Shown: piece after piece, positions 21,490 to 34,720 of the stretch
Layout of the letters: each line of letters opens with the position of its first letter
Position numbering within the stretch: the stretch's first letter is position 1
Origin: Collybia mongolica
Lineage: Eukaryota > Basidiomycota > Agaricomycetes > Agaricales > Clitocybaceae
DNA: 64,000 nucleotides
Assembly (NCBI GenBank): GCA_013420905.1
Contig: JAAXNY010000014.1
Coordinates: 62,001 to 126,000, forward strand
Reading direction: 5' to 3'
Program-made: the position numbers and the translations under genes
Notes under the pieces: generated by a model
Told to the model about the DNA's origin: nothing
Databases searched by the model: none
Seen by the model: only the letters and a program-made list of their open reading frames with translations

Positions 21490-21870
21490 ATACACTCATG
21501 AGCCTCGTATCTGACTTTGAGAATGTTCAAGGCGGTGACGGGGCTAGCCTCGACGATAGAACATCTAGCAAGACCCCCAATGAGCAGGAGATAGAAGTTC
21601 TGTGTGATAAACTCTCTAATGAGTGACGACGGCTATCTCGGCTGGATCAAGAAATCGCCCGCTAGAAACATGCTATAGCAAATCTTCGCGACGAACGGAA
21701 AAACTGTGCCATCGGAATAGACAGTTACGCCTTGGAACTCGCCCCCTGCAGGCGCTTGCCCCAGGAAATTCTTGCAGAGATATTGGTGCATTCTGTGGGA
21801 AATGGGCGGGTAACGCTAAGGCTGGGGTCTACCTTGACTCTCCCTCGGTCTGAGCATAATATAGTATGAG
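21490..21870 (+). pseudogene. F-box-like relic with in-frame stops
   Basis: One continuous frame encodes the start of the same family as its two neighbours: the coiled segment, then NLRDERKNCAIGIDSYALEL and the F-box LPQEILAEILVH. Stops interrupt it at TGA 21624 and TAG 21660. The first lies where both paralogs have an Arg/Gln after the conserved Glu, so a CGA-to-TGA change is likely. Homology ends shortly after the F-box and the leucine-rich part is gone. It sits between the intact copies, consistent with local tandem duplication and loss. Confidence 0.8.
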
Positions 21871-22692
21871 CCTTTGCTCTCGGTTCCGAAATATTTTCAG
21901 TGAATTGATCAAGGCGGAAAGGACAAGCCCGGGCCGTTGTTTCTATGCATAAATGTCATCACAGAACCAGACAAAAAGCGATACTCGGTAAACTGAAGAG
22001 CGCCCCAAAGTGCTAATTTTCTAAGAGTGGGACCGGTTACAGTGTCCTCACTCGATTTTTACTTCGGCCTCTTGCAGTAAGCTTGCGATGAGCTCGTATC
22101 GTCGTTCGTCTAGTTCTACCTTTCCGTGCTTTTTCAATCTCATACACGATACTCTTCTGTCGGTGTCCTTTGCGGGTTGCCCTGCCTACGCTCCCAGTAC
22201 ACAGACTATGACCCGCTATCTGAAGCTGATACTTTGCTGCAACGGGTGAAATGCTGCCTCCGCCGAATATCATTCCCTGGCTGGCCACACCCTCCTCATA
22301 GGAGGAGAGCACGGGTGCCCTACGTTATATAACCGAGTTAAAATCCAACTCGGGGCCCAGAAGATACCCGTGTCTGTCCTCAGTGTGAGATCTCATTACA
22401 TTGCCATGCACGTTGGACTTGTTAAGTCGACACGCAAGTTACAATGAATGTTGATCTTTGATCTCGTCGGACAACTAAAGTGCATAAACTTCCGTTTACA
22501 GAGAGGAGTAAAACTTCAAGCACGGGAAAACGAATATATATTCGGAAAGTTTGTTCTGACACTGGCCTTCCCCTCGTATAGTTATAATACAGTTACAACG
22601 GGTCTAGCACGCAAATATACATCCAGGTATGTCATCGAAGGTTCCAAGAGTATGTAAATAACACTGAGCCTTTTCAGGTACATAATAACCTC
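21871..22692. other. intergenic, no gene seen
   Basis: Frames at 22037-22332 on both strands overlap one another and show no family signature. The stretch is upstream of the second F-box gene and probably includes its promoter, which I could not define. Confidence 0.5.
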
Positions 22693-24279
22693 ATGAGACT
22701 CCTTTCCAATACTGAAGGTGTTCAAACCGGGACCCATGTCGAAAAAAGGCTTGGGATTGAATCATCCGACGAGTCTTTCGGCTCACAGATTGAGCATATT
22801 CTCCACGCAATGCTGCTCCATGAGCGGCAATGTCTTTCAAGGCTCGAGTTAAATATCAATTGCTTAGAGTCAATCCTCGATAACCTTCGCAAGGAACGGG
22901 AAAACTGTGCCATCAAAGTAAACCAATACTCCATCGCACTCTCCCCTTACAAACTCCTACCTCCAGAAATTCTTTCCGACATCTTCGTCTTCTCGATGGA
23001 CAATCGACCAACGGCACTACAGCCTCGCTCTTCTGACCTACCTTGGGTTCTCCTTCGGGTCTGTTCCTGGTGGCGCCAGATAGCGTTAGCAGAGCACCGT
23101 CTATGGAACCATTTGGATGTTATGGGCTCACAACCGGAATCGGCAGACAGGGCAATCTCCGCTTGGATAGCTCGGCTTTGGGGCCGAACACAGATGTTCC
23201 CGATCTCGCTTAGCCTAGCGGCTTCGGACGATAATATTGCACTTCACAATATGCTATCGCCGTACTTCCCTCGAATCCAGAACCTTTCGCTGCATGTGTC
23301 CGCGAACTCTCTGGCCAGATTTCTCATTTCACCTCCGGCACCGTTTGAATACCTAAGGTCATTGGTATTGAACTTCTCTTTTGGAGTGCCTTCGAATATG
23401 CGGCTGTTTCCCAGCGATGAAGGGCCACCACTCGCGGTTTTCAACAGTTCTCCAAGTCTCAGAGAAGTAACCCTCACGGCGAATACCATCAACGCCATTG
23501 AGTTTCGCACAGCTGTATCCTGTCTCCCATGGCCGCAGCTCACGCACGTAACCTTTCATATGGTTCGATTAGGTCTTCGCACACTTGAATCCATCCTTCG
23601 GCACTGCGCCGGACTAGTCTCCTTGACGTTTACCTCGCTCAACGACGAATACGAGGCACCAGACCTTATATCCATCCCGGAAGTTCATCTGCCTGAACTT
23701 CGGTCGATAACTCTAATTTCCGATAATTCAACCTTCGCATCCAGTATATTTGAACTGCTTCGGGTCCCGTCGATGGAGAAATTCACCCTCAGGCATATGG
23801 ACCGCCGGTACTATGGCTCCCGAGCGTTGTGGAATCATTCCCAGCTCCTTAATATGCTCAGCCGGTCGGGGGCACACCTTCGTTATTTGGACCTATCTAG
23901 TCGTTTGGGAGGGATCGCCTTGGAGAGCTTCTTACCTGAGCTACCACACCTAACCAAGCTTCTGGTATCCAAGTCGAACCCAATCCCAGGTTCAATATTC
24001 GATAGGATGGTTCAGGGGGACATCTTACAGATTCTCAAACATCTGGAGTGTTTCACGTTATCGCCTATTCCTTTCCTTCGATTTTTGAAATACCAACACG
24101 ATTTTCATACGTTGGGCGAATCGCGCGGATTGTCATCTGCCTTTGTCTCGTACAAGGAATTGGAAACAACACATGTTGAGGTTAGTGATTGGATTGATAT
24201 ATATACCGGATTGATACCTATGTTGGAGAATGATGGAAAGACAATTATGTTAAAGGCGGTAGAACGTAATATAGGATAG
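22693..24279 (+). CDS. F-box-like domain protein, copy 2
   Basis: The frame encodes 528 residues without introns, from ATG 22693. It has the same plan as the copy at 19082: a coiled N-terminus (HERQCLSRLELNINCLES ... RENC), F-box LPPEILSDIFVF near residue 92, WVLLRVCSWWRQIALAEHRLW, then leucine-rich repeats. It is a putative SCF adaptor. The two proteins have clearly diverged in the repeats, as expected when target binding is under diversifying pressure. That last point is inference. Confidence 0.85.
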   Translation: MRLLSNTEGVQTGTHVEKRLGIESSDESFGSQIEHILHAMLLHERQCLSRLELNINCLESILDNLRKERENCAIKVNQYSIALSPYKLLPPEILSDIFVFSMDNRPTALQPRSSDLPWVLLRVCSWWRQIALAEHRLWNHLDVMGSQPESADRAISAWIARLWGRTQMFPISLSLAASDDNIALHNMLSPYFPRIQNLSLHVSANSLARFLISPPAPFEYLRSLVLNFSFGVPSNMRLFPSDEGPPLAVFNSSPSLREVTLTANTINAIEFRTAVSCLPWPQLTHVTFHMVRLGLRTLESILRHCAGLVSLTFTSLNDEYEAPDLISIPEVHLPELRSITLISDNSTFASSIFELLRVPSMEKFTLRHMDRRYYGSRALWNHSQLLNMLSRSGAHLRYLDLSSRLGGIALESFLPELPHLTKLLVSKSNPIPGSIFDRMVQGDILQILKHLECFTLSPIPFLRFLKYQHDFHTLGESRGLSSAFVSYKELETTHVEVSDWIDIYTGLIPMLENDGKTIMLKAVERNIG

Positions 24280-27200
24280 ACCTTACCCAATTTACAACGA
24301 ATATTCAACGTAGGAGTATTCTGCTTTTATTTATTGCGGTACCGTAAGGTCTGAGTTTAGGACCGAAATTTCAGTTCACATTCTTTCAAACCGTGTTTTG
24401 AATTCAAGTCACTGAATGCAATGTTGATAAACAAATACTCTACGGATGAACAACCTACTGAGATAGTTACTGAGGTCTGATTGCGGGGTAATAATCAGAG
24501 ATTACACGCAGCATTCCACGGGGTCAATGAGCGGGGCCTACCTCTTTTATGTGCCTTCTATTCATTTCGAAAGGAATTCAATGCACCTGCGAGGTTAATT
24601 CCAACGCTCGGCTCTTGAGGAGAAATTTTCGGAAGAAATTATCATGAGTAGAGGGACATTTGACAGGCTAGCGATTCATGCAAAGTCAAGCATGGCGTCT
24701 ACGGCAGGAAAAGAAGGAGCATATCTGTCCTATTCATATGCCACTCCAAGTATGTGTGTTTGCATCACCTGAAGCGTTCGAAAGCGGTTATATCTGGCCG
24801 CCTCGTCTTTTAATGACCTTTTGCCCTAGAGACTACAGTAGAACTGAGAACAATTCACGTATACACAAACAGGGGAAACGAACCTCGTATTATCCTTTTG
24901 GTCACTCCTTTAAGATTCCTTGTGTTTATATCACGGTTAATCGGCTCAAGAAGCGAGCCGTATTCAACAGTCTTGGGCAAGTGGGCTGGGGAAGAAGGCG
25001 GTTTCGGGAAGTGCCGGTCCGGATTAAAATCTACAAGGTCAAACAGCTTCTAACACGTGAGATAATAATATTAATAGGCGTCGACGTAAGTACCTTGTAT
25101 CTGCGTCTGACATCAATTCCAATTCTAACGAGCTCTGCACCGTAGCGGGGTGTTCCAGCCTGCTCAGAACGGACACTATTCGGGCGCGATACTACAGGAT
25201 TAGCTGGAAGGTCAGGATTGTGACCAAATTGCAACCAAATAGTACCCTGTTGCACGGATCCAACATAGTTGCGTTTAGGTTATAGGTACGAGCCTGCGAA
25301 CATAATATCCATCCCACCCTTCTAAATATGGTTTATGCGCTGACCAAACTGGGGGGCATGTTGCAACTCAACCTGGCTCGTTGGGGTCTAGAGAATAGAA
25401 CCACTGTGTACAACTTCACTAAAGGGCTGACGGGTATAACTTCAAATTAGTCAACATCAAAGCCAAAACGTCTAAATTCTTGTCTTTTTCACCGGAGATC
25501 TCATCCTGGTGCTCAACTTTTGAAATGCCGGGTGTGCCTCGAGATCACCAGATCATAACCTCCGAGACGGACATGGTCCCACCATCGAAATCAAGTGATC
25601 CGCTCAAATATTACTCCGATCTCATTAATAGCAATTGTCGGAAACTCATGCAGGCCCATATGTGGTCTAACAGGCACCCCCCGTGGCAATACTTCGTGTG
25701 CCGTTTAATAAACTTCACCTTAGCGTCATCATCAGTGTAATCAAAATTGTAAATTTAGTAGCTGGTGAGCGGGGCGTGATTAATGGCAAGATACGGGGCC
25801 TTGAGGTCCGAGGCGGAAGCGAGTAGAAGTGTTCTCCCTTATCCACGCTATATATACCGTATTTCAAGAGCGAGCGGACAACCTTGAAGCCGATAATGAG
25901 TAGAGTAAATATGAGAATAGTACCGGTGATGTTATTTCTGTGGTTTATGAACTGGAAATGTGCGTACGACATGTGTCTCATCACAAGTCCGGGATTGCGG
26001 GAAGTCGGGGCGTCGTGTGTACGACTAGACTAGGGCTCGTTGTACACAATTCTTCCATAAAAAGAGATTGATAACATCGTCTGGAAGCCCGAGTGGTTCC
26101 ATTTTCTCGCGCGTCCTTGGGGTGGCGTTCTGCGAGGCAAATCAGCACATGTGGTTTCGATAGAGTGTCAGACACAAGCTGGTCTTTTTTGCTGTACAAT
26201 CAAATATGAACAATTCCAGTCAATTACATCCCACATGGGAGAAAGTTCAACTATAGGTTCCTAAAATACGGTAATGTCTCGCAATGTGTGAGTGTCAATG
26301 AAAACGTTATCCTTCTGAGTGTCTCGGTGCGCGGGCCATTTCGATCGTGTACTTCCCCCACCAATATGCGACCTATGTTAGTGGGCCTGGGCTGGCCCAG
26401 ACCCTGCCCGACGGTCCTCGTTTCCCTGCACAACAATCTCCATATCATTCTCTACGATTAACCAGGAACGTCCTTTTGCTCAATAGAGATCTATCCGAGC
26501 ACCTGAAAGTTCGATTCGGACCATTGTCAAGTGTCATTTTAGTGGGTTTTAGATCGCGATTCCCGTTAGTAAGATTAAGGATTAGGATGCCGCCGGAATG
26601 TACCTCCCTGAGTAAGATACCGACATGAGCATTAATATATTCGTTGTTTATATCAATAGCTCCGCTGAAGTTGTGAAGGTGGATCCGGGCTTGGTATATT
26701 TATACATAAGGTAATAATACGAAGCAGTTTCGCGTATCCCGCTAGAATATCCCGACAACTTAGGTAAAGTTGGTTCTGGAAAGGCAACGTCGGTCGCACC
26801 AAGGCAGTCACTAAGTAATAGAAAGATACACCACAAACGCTACTCAATAAAGAATGTCAAATAATTGGATAAAACTAATCAGCAACCCCGGGTTGCAGAC
26901 AAATTGGGTTGCCAGTTAGTTTTATCCCTTGAATTTCAATTGCACACGTTCGCCGTTCAACGAATAGACATAGGGAAACGGGAAGAGAAGTACAGATGGT
27001 CCAGCCGGATCTCATGGCACACAGGTCTTAACATGCCTACCGATAACTGGTTCTCACTATCCTTTCTCATGTTTCAGGAACAGAATCGAAACTTCGATGA
27101 AACCCAATGGGAACCTGGCCATGTCTAATCGATTTGATGAGGAAGTAGAGTCTGTACCTCGAGGCGTAAAATCGAGACTAGAGGGACGCAGCTAGAGGCG

Positions 27201-30200
27201 ATGTCCGATGTTAGTGAGGCTCAGTTGCGAGTTCTCCCAGATGATAAGGATCGACTCATCAAATGGGTTAACCATCGGTCTTGGCGCTTGGCGTTCGCGA
27301 TACTTAAAGCCCAGAAGACGACAGCAATTTTGGCATTCCCTTGGATGACGCATATACCTGCTGCTCCACAACGCAACATCCGGACGCTAATCAAGAGAAA
27401 TTCCACTTGGTTGTGGAGCGATGTTGGTGAGGGCATCAAAATGAGCCAAAAAACATCTGGACCGTCAAATAAGAATAATTGAATATGGAGAAAGATTGAC
27501 CCCAAGGAGCAACTGGACGTTAGAGCACGACCTAAACAGATCTTGGGTCCTAGGGTGGCGAGGACATTCAACAACGATCTGGGACATAGGCTGGGACCAC
27601 AATGCATTTTCCGATTCCCTAAACGCCATCTCGGGGAAACATCACGCTGAACTTGGCAATGGCTACTTAGAAAACGCACTATTCATGCTAGCAGAGCTCA
27701 TAGCCCACACAGACGCTACTCGACTTTGGGAGTAAGAAGATCTTGGGAAACGCAAGCGGGAGCATATAAAATGGAAAATGGAGACCCCTCGGCGCTCTTC
27801 AAAATAGCCGTGGTCCGTGTTTAATGATGATGATCGGCTTATATCGGCGTACTTCTGATATGCGTTGCCAGAAGTACGCCGGTTAATGTTCCCGTTGAAA
27901 CAAAAAAGCAATGATGGATCATCTCCGCTTACAGGACTTCGTGCACCAGTCATTTGGTCGTCTTTCGCGTTGTGTGCTTTGGAGAACTTTCACCACGGTC
28001 ATGACATCTGCGGTGGGAATGGTGGGACGTAACTTTTACTTCCCAGGCTATGTCAGGATGCTAGGCGGCGACAGGGGAGCGCACCTGAGTAGCGCCCATC
28101 GGAGATAGGGGATACTTGGATGTCATGTTGACATCATTCCACCCTAGGCTGTTGCTGCCCGCAATGATTCGGCTGAAGCCAAGCGGAAGAGAGACGAGCC
28201 GCGCGTTTATCGCTCGCACACAGAAAGCCGATGACCCAGCTTTGACCAGTTTTTGCATAGGCGTCTCCACCGGAACAAAGCCCGCAGTAGTCGGAGACCA
28301 CAGCGAGAAACACCAAAAGCCGCATCACATTCACAAGGTTCGCATCAGCAGTGTTGCTTACATCTCGTGTTGCACTCCCACATTGACCCGACCAAAGTCC
28401 CCACTCTATTTCCAACTCTACTGTATTCCTATCAAGAATGTAAGATTACGAACCATCAGATGGAGTGTAAGAGCATCTCCACTACAGTACTGAATTTTGG
28501 ATGGTGCCGTGTGGGGGCAGAACGTTCGTCTATAACCATTTGCCCCTCTGTCCAGGCTATTACGCGCAACAAATGATTGGACGTTGCGAAGACTAGCAGT
28601 TGTGTTGTTGGACAGGGGTGCGTACGCCAGTGATGTCGTCCGAGCAATCGGCAGGGACCTGTCAACTACGCCTGTCGCATAAGGTGTGGCCGTAAGAGAA
28701 GGCAGACTTAACGAGTCAACACATTCTCCGTTCTAAAGAATCCTACAGAGCACGCTCCCTACTGCATGGACCTGGAAAAATGACGACCTGTCGGTAAAGA
28801 AGAAACTGACGTGGACATATCGAACAACTGGATTTGTGCCGTACACAGCAAAGGAGTACCTCGACCTCGCGAGCGAGAACAAAGAGAGGTATTTGTGCAT
28901 AAAAACTGTTGAGCTAAGACTCAGCATAGCTTATTGACGAAACATGTGGTAGGATATCAGCTCTGTGGCAAGTTCACATCTGGTTTGACAGGCCCCTGAA
29001 ATATCGGCGGGTCAGAGCCCTTTTGGAGATACATAAATTGCGACAATTGGTTGTTTCAAACATCCCCATTGGCCGATCCACTCGCCCCAGCCAATCAAAA
29101 GGGCATAATCAGGATAGGGCCGAGCTTCGTTGATTTAAAGAACATATCTATTGATGACGTTTAAAAATCACGTTTCCTGATCTCGACGAAAGGCCCCTTT
29201 CGTGTAATGCTCGCTGAGCCTGCCACCGCTAACTTGAAGGTGGTTCTCGATAGAATAAATATCCTCCCCATCGTTTGGTCCTGGGAGCCGTCGGCGTCCG
29301 GCGATCCTTATATTTACAAGAAAGAAGTCAACGACTTCCGACTACATCCGATTCTGATGTGTGCGGTCGCTGAAAGCCCAACTGCGTAGGGTGAGCAGCG
29401 CTAGTTAAATCTATCACTGTTAAAGATCTTTCATTTAAGGAGCTCCTTTATTTACCCATGGCTAATCGTCGTACTATCATACCACAGAGAGCGCTTCTCA
29501 AAGAGGCATATAGGATAATGAGAGGTCGAGGTGCCACGTCTGCCATTCTAAAAATAAAATGGGAGCGATTAGCGGTAATGGAGAGTTGTTTCATGATTTT
29601 ACCCACTCATTCTAATGTCGCGCCTACCTTAGAAGCTTTGATTGGATATTCATTGGCGGTCCCGCATTTCAAATTTTTTAATCAATTCAAACCTGCAAGG
29701 GCGATGATCTCTATCCCGATGGGACAAGAGGGGCGTCACCCGATGTCATCCTTCTCTCGTCCTCAGGCTTGCTATTGACTCCATTAAAAGCTAGCGACGT
29801 TAGCCCTTCAGTTCTGGGAGGAAACGACTCGATTTACATCCAGAAGCACTGGCAGAAGCTGGTTAGTTAGCTTTTATCACCATATCAACGACGTAACGTT
29901 AGTTACCTCACTTAAGTTGTGACGGACGCCAAAATATGACGATGGAGAGATAGCGCCTCAGTCAGTAAAACCATGGATGTAAAGCAACTTGAATATTTTA
30001 CAAGGCCGCTTGTTCCGGTCCGGAGCCCAACTGAGTTTATCGATCATCTTTGATACGCGGAACCTCAATCAATATTGCGTGGTCACGATTATTGCGCGAT
30101 AGGTTTCGTAAGGGATCACATCAAGAGGAAAATAACCTTAACTATGTTTGGTTCCACCACGTCTCCGTACCTCATTCGACTTAGGCAACCACGTTATACC

Positions 30201-31100
30201 CAGGAAATGGCATAGGCCCGATGTGCCTCCTGCGGAATATTATTCTTCTTCGGTAATATGCGATGAAGATAAGGACCCTTTCAGCGTCGATTGATTGATC
30301 TTCACGTCGTTCCATGTTCGCCGCGCGGTTGGATCTCGAGGGTTACTGTTTAGGTGCGAAGCCCTTACGTTGTTACTTCGAAGGCTTCCCGAATCCCGTC
30401 ATGAGTTTAATCTATCGGCATTTAGTATTTCCCTCATTATCCGCTTTCTCTGATAAATGCTATTCGCTTGGCGTTGACATTTGTCACCGCAATGCCCCCT
30501 CTCATGATTAACCCTGGTTATTATGACGGTGGCCGAGCTACCGTAAAAAATATCAACTTCGCATGAATCCAACGTGTGTGCTCCATCGATGCAATCTTTC
30601 GACAGCAGCGCAACGGCGACGGTGATGAGAATACAATCCCCACTCGTGTGATCTTTTGAACCGTCTACGGTATTTGAGAAGCATGTTGCTCAGGCCATCC
30701 CACGCTAGGACTTCCTAGGCCGAAACCAGGCTTGCAGTCCCACTAGGCAAGAATGATGACTTGTCAAGTGATAATGGTCGACCCCAGCCCCGTCATTCTG
30801 GATTTCTCAGACTATCCAACACAGTTACAAACATATTCAGTCGTGACGCTCACGGTGGATGCTAACAGCTGTTTTCAATAGACATTCTATTTCCGGAACT
30901 CAGTCAAACGAAGTCAGTAACATGTGTTGTCAAGCTGTCCCGAAGCTCCAAAAGGCCTTGGCGTAGGCTCCTCCCTGGGAATTCCATCAAACCTGATGAA
31001 TGAAATGCCACCTTCGAGAATATCTCTCCTCAAAGGTACACCCCTTCCCGAATTCCATTATGTCAATTTATCCCTATACCCGGCCGAGGTAGCGTAAATG
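24280..31100. other. 6.8-kb gene-poor interval
   Basis: No gene, transposon or RNA could be supported on either strand. All frames are under 160 codons, without family motifs or consistent splice sites. Base composition is moderate and the sequence is not simple repeat. Old, heavily mutated transposon DNA is a possibility I cannot confirm. Confidence 0.45.
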
Positions 31101-31108
31101 TATATAAG
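31101..31108 (+). promoter_or_regulatory. TATA box of the protoglobin gene
   Basis: TATATAAG lies 91 bp before the chosen start codon at 31192, in a CT-rich leader typical of fungal promoters. Confidence 0.6.
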
Positions 31109-31191
31109 CTTTAAAGGGGTTGGTCCGCTCAGACTCTCAATTCTCACCTCATTTAATCCCTATACTGCACAACTCCCTCTCAGTGCCCAAT

Positions 31192-32006
31192 ATGCAGCAC
31201 ATCGATCCCGAATCCCTCAACGACCTACATTCACGCATCGACTACCTCCGTAAGTTCATCGAATTTACTAGTGACGATGCCGCCGCCCTGCACGCTGCGA
31301 AGCCCCTCGTCGCACCGCTTGTACCTGTGGTAGTCGACGCTGTCTACACCAAACTCCTTTCCTTCGACATTACCTCGAAGGCATTCACACCTGAACAGAC
31401 CGGACAAGAGAAGGCCTCAGCTGCGAAAGTCACAGATTTGAGTCATTCGCACCCGCAGGTCAAGTTCCGCAAGGACTTCCTGACGCGGTACCTCGTTCAG
31501 GTCGTGTCGCTTGACTATGAGAAACCAGAGAGCTGGGAATATCTCAACAAAGTTGGGCTCATGCATACGGGCGCTATTGGCTTCGCACATAGGCAAGTCG
31601 TTCGTTCTTCCCAGGCGGTCCAGATATTGATGAGATCTGTCTGTCTAGAGCTAAGAAGCCCGCCTTGAGAGTGGAGTACATTCATTGCGCCATCCTATTA
31701 GGTTACGTCCAAGATATCCTCGTAAACGCTATAACCACGCACCCCGATCTCGACATCAACACGAAGAACACCGTGCTCCGAGCCGTAAATAAGGTACGTA
31801 CATATGTCGAACTCCATCTATTGCAATGACGGCTTAACTTGATTAAACAGGTGCTCTGGATACAGAACGACCTTTTCGCGAGACACTACATGACCCACGA
31901 CGAGGTCAAACCCGAGGCCAAGATTTCTGTCACAAAGAGTACGGCATCGTTAGTGGCAGGCGGGCTTCTAGCATTGGGTGCGGGGCTTATGCACTTCGTC
32001 CTGTGA
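31192..32006 (+). CDS. protoglobin-like haem protein with a C-terminal membrane anchor
   Basis: Exons 31192-31592, 31649-31793 and 31851-32006 give 233 residues. The first intron has a GC donor (GCAAGT...CTAG, 56 bp) and the second is GT-AG (57 bp). The protein matches the fungal protoglobin/globin-sensor family: SRIDYLRKFIEFTSDD, KFRKDFLTRYLV, then EYLNKVGLMHTG, whose His (about residue 121) is the likely proximal haem ligand. Exon 2 supplies EYIHCAILLGYVQDILVNAI, as in relatives. The last 20 residues (ASLVAGGLLALGAGLMHFVL) are hydrophobic and terminal, suggesting tail anchoring. Haem-based gas binding is the family role, but the physiological role here is unknown. ATG 31192 was preferred over upstream frames because homology starts there. 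Confidence 0.85.
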
Positions 32007-34505
32007 TCTATCCTTCTATTCAGAACCTGGCATCTTGTATTTTCTCCCCTTGATCTCCACAAAATCGTTATGTATTAGTACTGAGGGTTGCATCCCCCTT
32101 CGATCTGGATAGTATCTCCATTCCTCCTGGTTATACATGAAAATGGGATGTGTAATTTACACCATGTACGTTATTTTTGATTGTACTGGGGTAAAATGCT
32201 GTTATCCGGAGTGATAAGATATCATAAACGCAAGAGGGTATTACCGATCACGAAGCCATCATCCCTTACCTGAATATTTCGGACAACATCCGGGACTCCG
32301 TGTCCGTCGTAGAAAATATACTGTCAATTTTGCATGACGGGCTACTTCAGCATACACCTCAAGGTATGTTGAGTATTGAAAAATTCTGGAGTCGTTGGCA
32401 AGTAAGGAGATAAATTCATGAAATTTCGGTGATTAAACGTCCTTCCTAATGAGATTCTGTGTGATCAATAGAATAATCACAAAAAATCGAAGTGATACGC
32501 TGCTGGAGCGGTTACGTTGGTGCTCAGAAGCATTCCGTTTCGTTGTGACAGCCTGCGGTCTGCGTAAATCCGCCGTGGTTTTTCCCTGTGGAGAGGTCTC
32601 AGGAAAGCGACATTGAAAGAACCCAAAGGAGGTTTGCCTGTATCAATTCTAACATATCCCCCAGCCCTAGATTAGCCCACAAGCCAAGGCTTAATATCTT
32701 ACGACAAGAAAACGTTCGAAATTCAGGGACCCGAATAATGATCAGACGTTTTACCTCGGGGGCGAATAACGACTATATTGTTCCGTCATCAGATGCGTTC
32801 TATGCCTCGGCAACCCCCTTCCTATAGGTGCACGTGGTGGACATATGCTTCCAGTTGTAGAGGTGTCTCATCGCGACGAGAGCCTAGAGCCCACATCGTA
32901 CCGTAATCCCGAAAATGACTAGTTTTTTTTTTCGCAGCTGGTGGAGCTTGGTACTATGGATTTTCTATTCACTGATTTATTTCTGAAACTGGGATAGCGT
33001 CTGGGGTCTCCACGGCTACAATGACATTTGTTCGAGGAGAGGAACTAGGGAGCAATGATCGCCCAAATATTTCTGACCGTATACCTCAGAACACTTATAT
33101 TATCTCGAGGGGAACAGAAAATGTCGATGGGTGAATTTTTTGAACTGTCCCGGCTTATTTTTCCCATCACTGTGAAAGCAATACATCAATAGACATGTTA
33201 TGCAAATAAATATATTTGCGATGTGATGATTTCAGACCTTCCCATTGGTTGTCCTCGCACCTCAACCAATGGCAATGCCAAGATCAAAGTAAGGTCAAAT
33301 TTCGTCAAGTTGCTTAATAACTCTAATTCTAATTTTTCTTCTCCTTATCTCGTCCGATCAATTACCAAGGCCAAGCTAGGATATTGGGCCAATGATTTTG
33401 TAAGTCCCTGTGGAGAAGTTGATTTGGAATTATTACGGAGACAATTCAACGAGGCTAAAGGTGGTAGGATTTATCGGGATAAGGAACTGTCGATTACAAA
33501 GGAAGCACTCCTGGTTTCCAAGCTGTATTGGATTGAGCAGATTTTACACGATAATATCAAACCATGGAAAGCCATTCGGCGCTTACCTAATTCAATGTGA
33601 TGAACACGCGGTCTAGCTCTGACACAAGGTTGAAACATACACTCATGCCATACGTAGATCAGTAACCTGCAGCTCCATGGAAGTGGATACGTCTTTGGGG
33701 CTGTTCTTTCACCTAGACGAAGGATTGATCTCAAAGGGTGAGCAAGCATCTGGTACGTGATTCTGACAGAATAAATTAACTGGTTTTTATTAGATTAATG
33801 TCTTGTGTTATGTGCACCCTCGATTCCCATTTACTCACGTTTTTGTCCCCGTTTGTGGCCCGTGGGAGTCTAAAACTGAATCGCAAAATTTACTATTGCA
33901 ATAGACTTTCGTAGGGCACGAGCGCTTTGATGAAAGAAGGCAGTCAAGGTGAATCCGTGAAATTCCAAACTGTTTTATTTTCGGATGATCCATGGTGCAT
34001 GACGGGGGATCGGGACAAGAACCGGAAATGACGGGTTGCGCTGAGCTGCATTATTGCTCATCAACGTAGATGTTTTTATCTGTTGATGGTTTCAGGGGCG
34101 TGGGAACATTAAGCATTTATTACGCCGGACATTCCCGCTTGGTTCATCTCTACTTGTACTTAAGCTTAGTTTCCTTGCTGGCATCTGATGACGACTCGGT
34201 TCCTGGACCCACGTCCTTATTTTAATTTCCCGATGACATTTCCTCGCAAGCCATTCTACTATCTGGCCGCCTTATCGTTCCATTTGACTACCAATTCGCT
34301 CTGCAGTGGGCTCTGGGAATCCTTGATTATTATACTATGATACTCTCCGAGTCGTTTAAGCTTTCCAGGGTTTTGGAGAGACAGTACCTCTCACTGAGCT
34401 GGGGTGGTACAGCTCAGTACACGACCTGCTGCCTGTCTGTTGGGATACAAGCCTCACACGGTCAGCCATAGATGTATTATTAGTACAAGACATGGCATGT
34501 ACAAG
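32007..34505. other. intergenic, no gene recognised
   Basis: The longest frame (33223-33600 plus, 125 codons) is Asn/Ser-rich at the start and matches nothing I know. A run of nine T lies near 32922. No transposon ends were seen. Confidence 0.45.
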
Positions 34506-34513
34506 TATATAAG
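34506..34513 (+). promoter_or_regulatory. TATA box upstream of the MLKL-like gene remnant
   Basis: TATATAAG is followed by a pyrimidine-rich leader, about 210 bp before ATG 34721. The distance leaves room for a leader exon or intron. Confidence 0.4.
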
Positions 34514-34720
34514 CACCAAGAGTGCGTATGAGACAATAATTAATAGCTCTCTCTTACCACCATCGCACACTCTCCCTATCTCCAATCTTTATACTGTCTG
34601 ATGCACAGCCTCAACGCAGCCCCCTCTGACATGATGTTGTATTTATTAGGTATCATTGCAATGCAGTTTTAACACCTTTATCAAATCCCTCACACGCCCT
34701 CGAAACTCAAGCCTGTGGAC

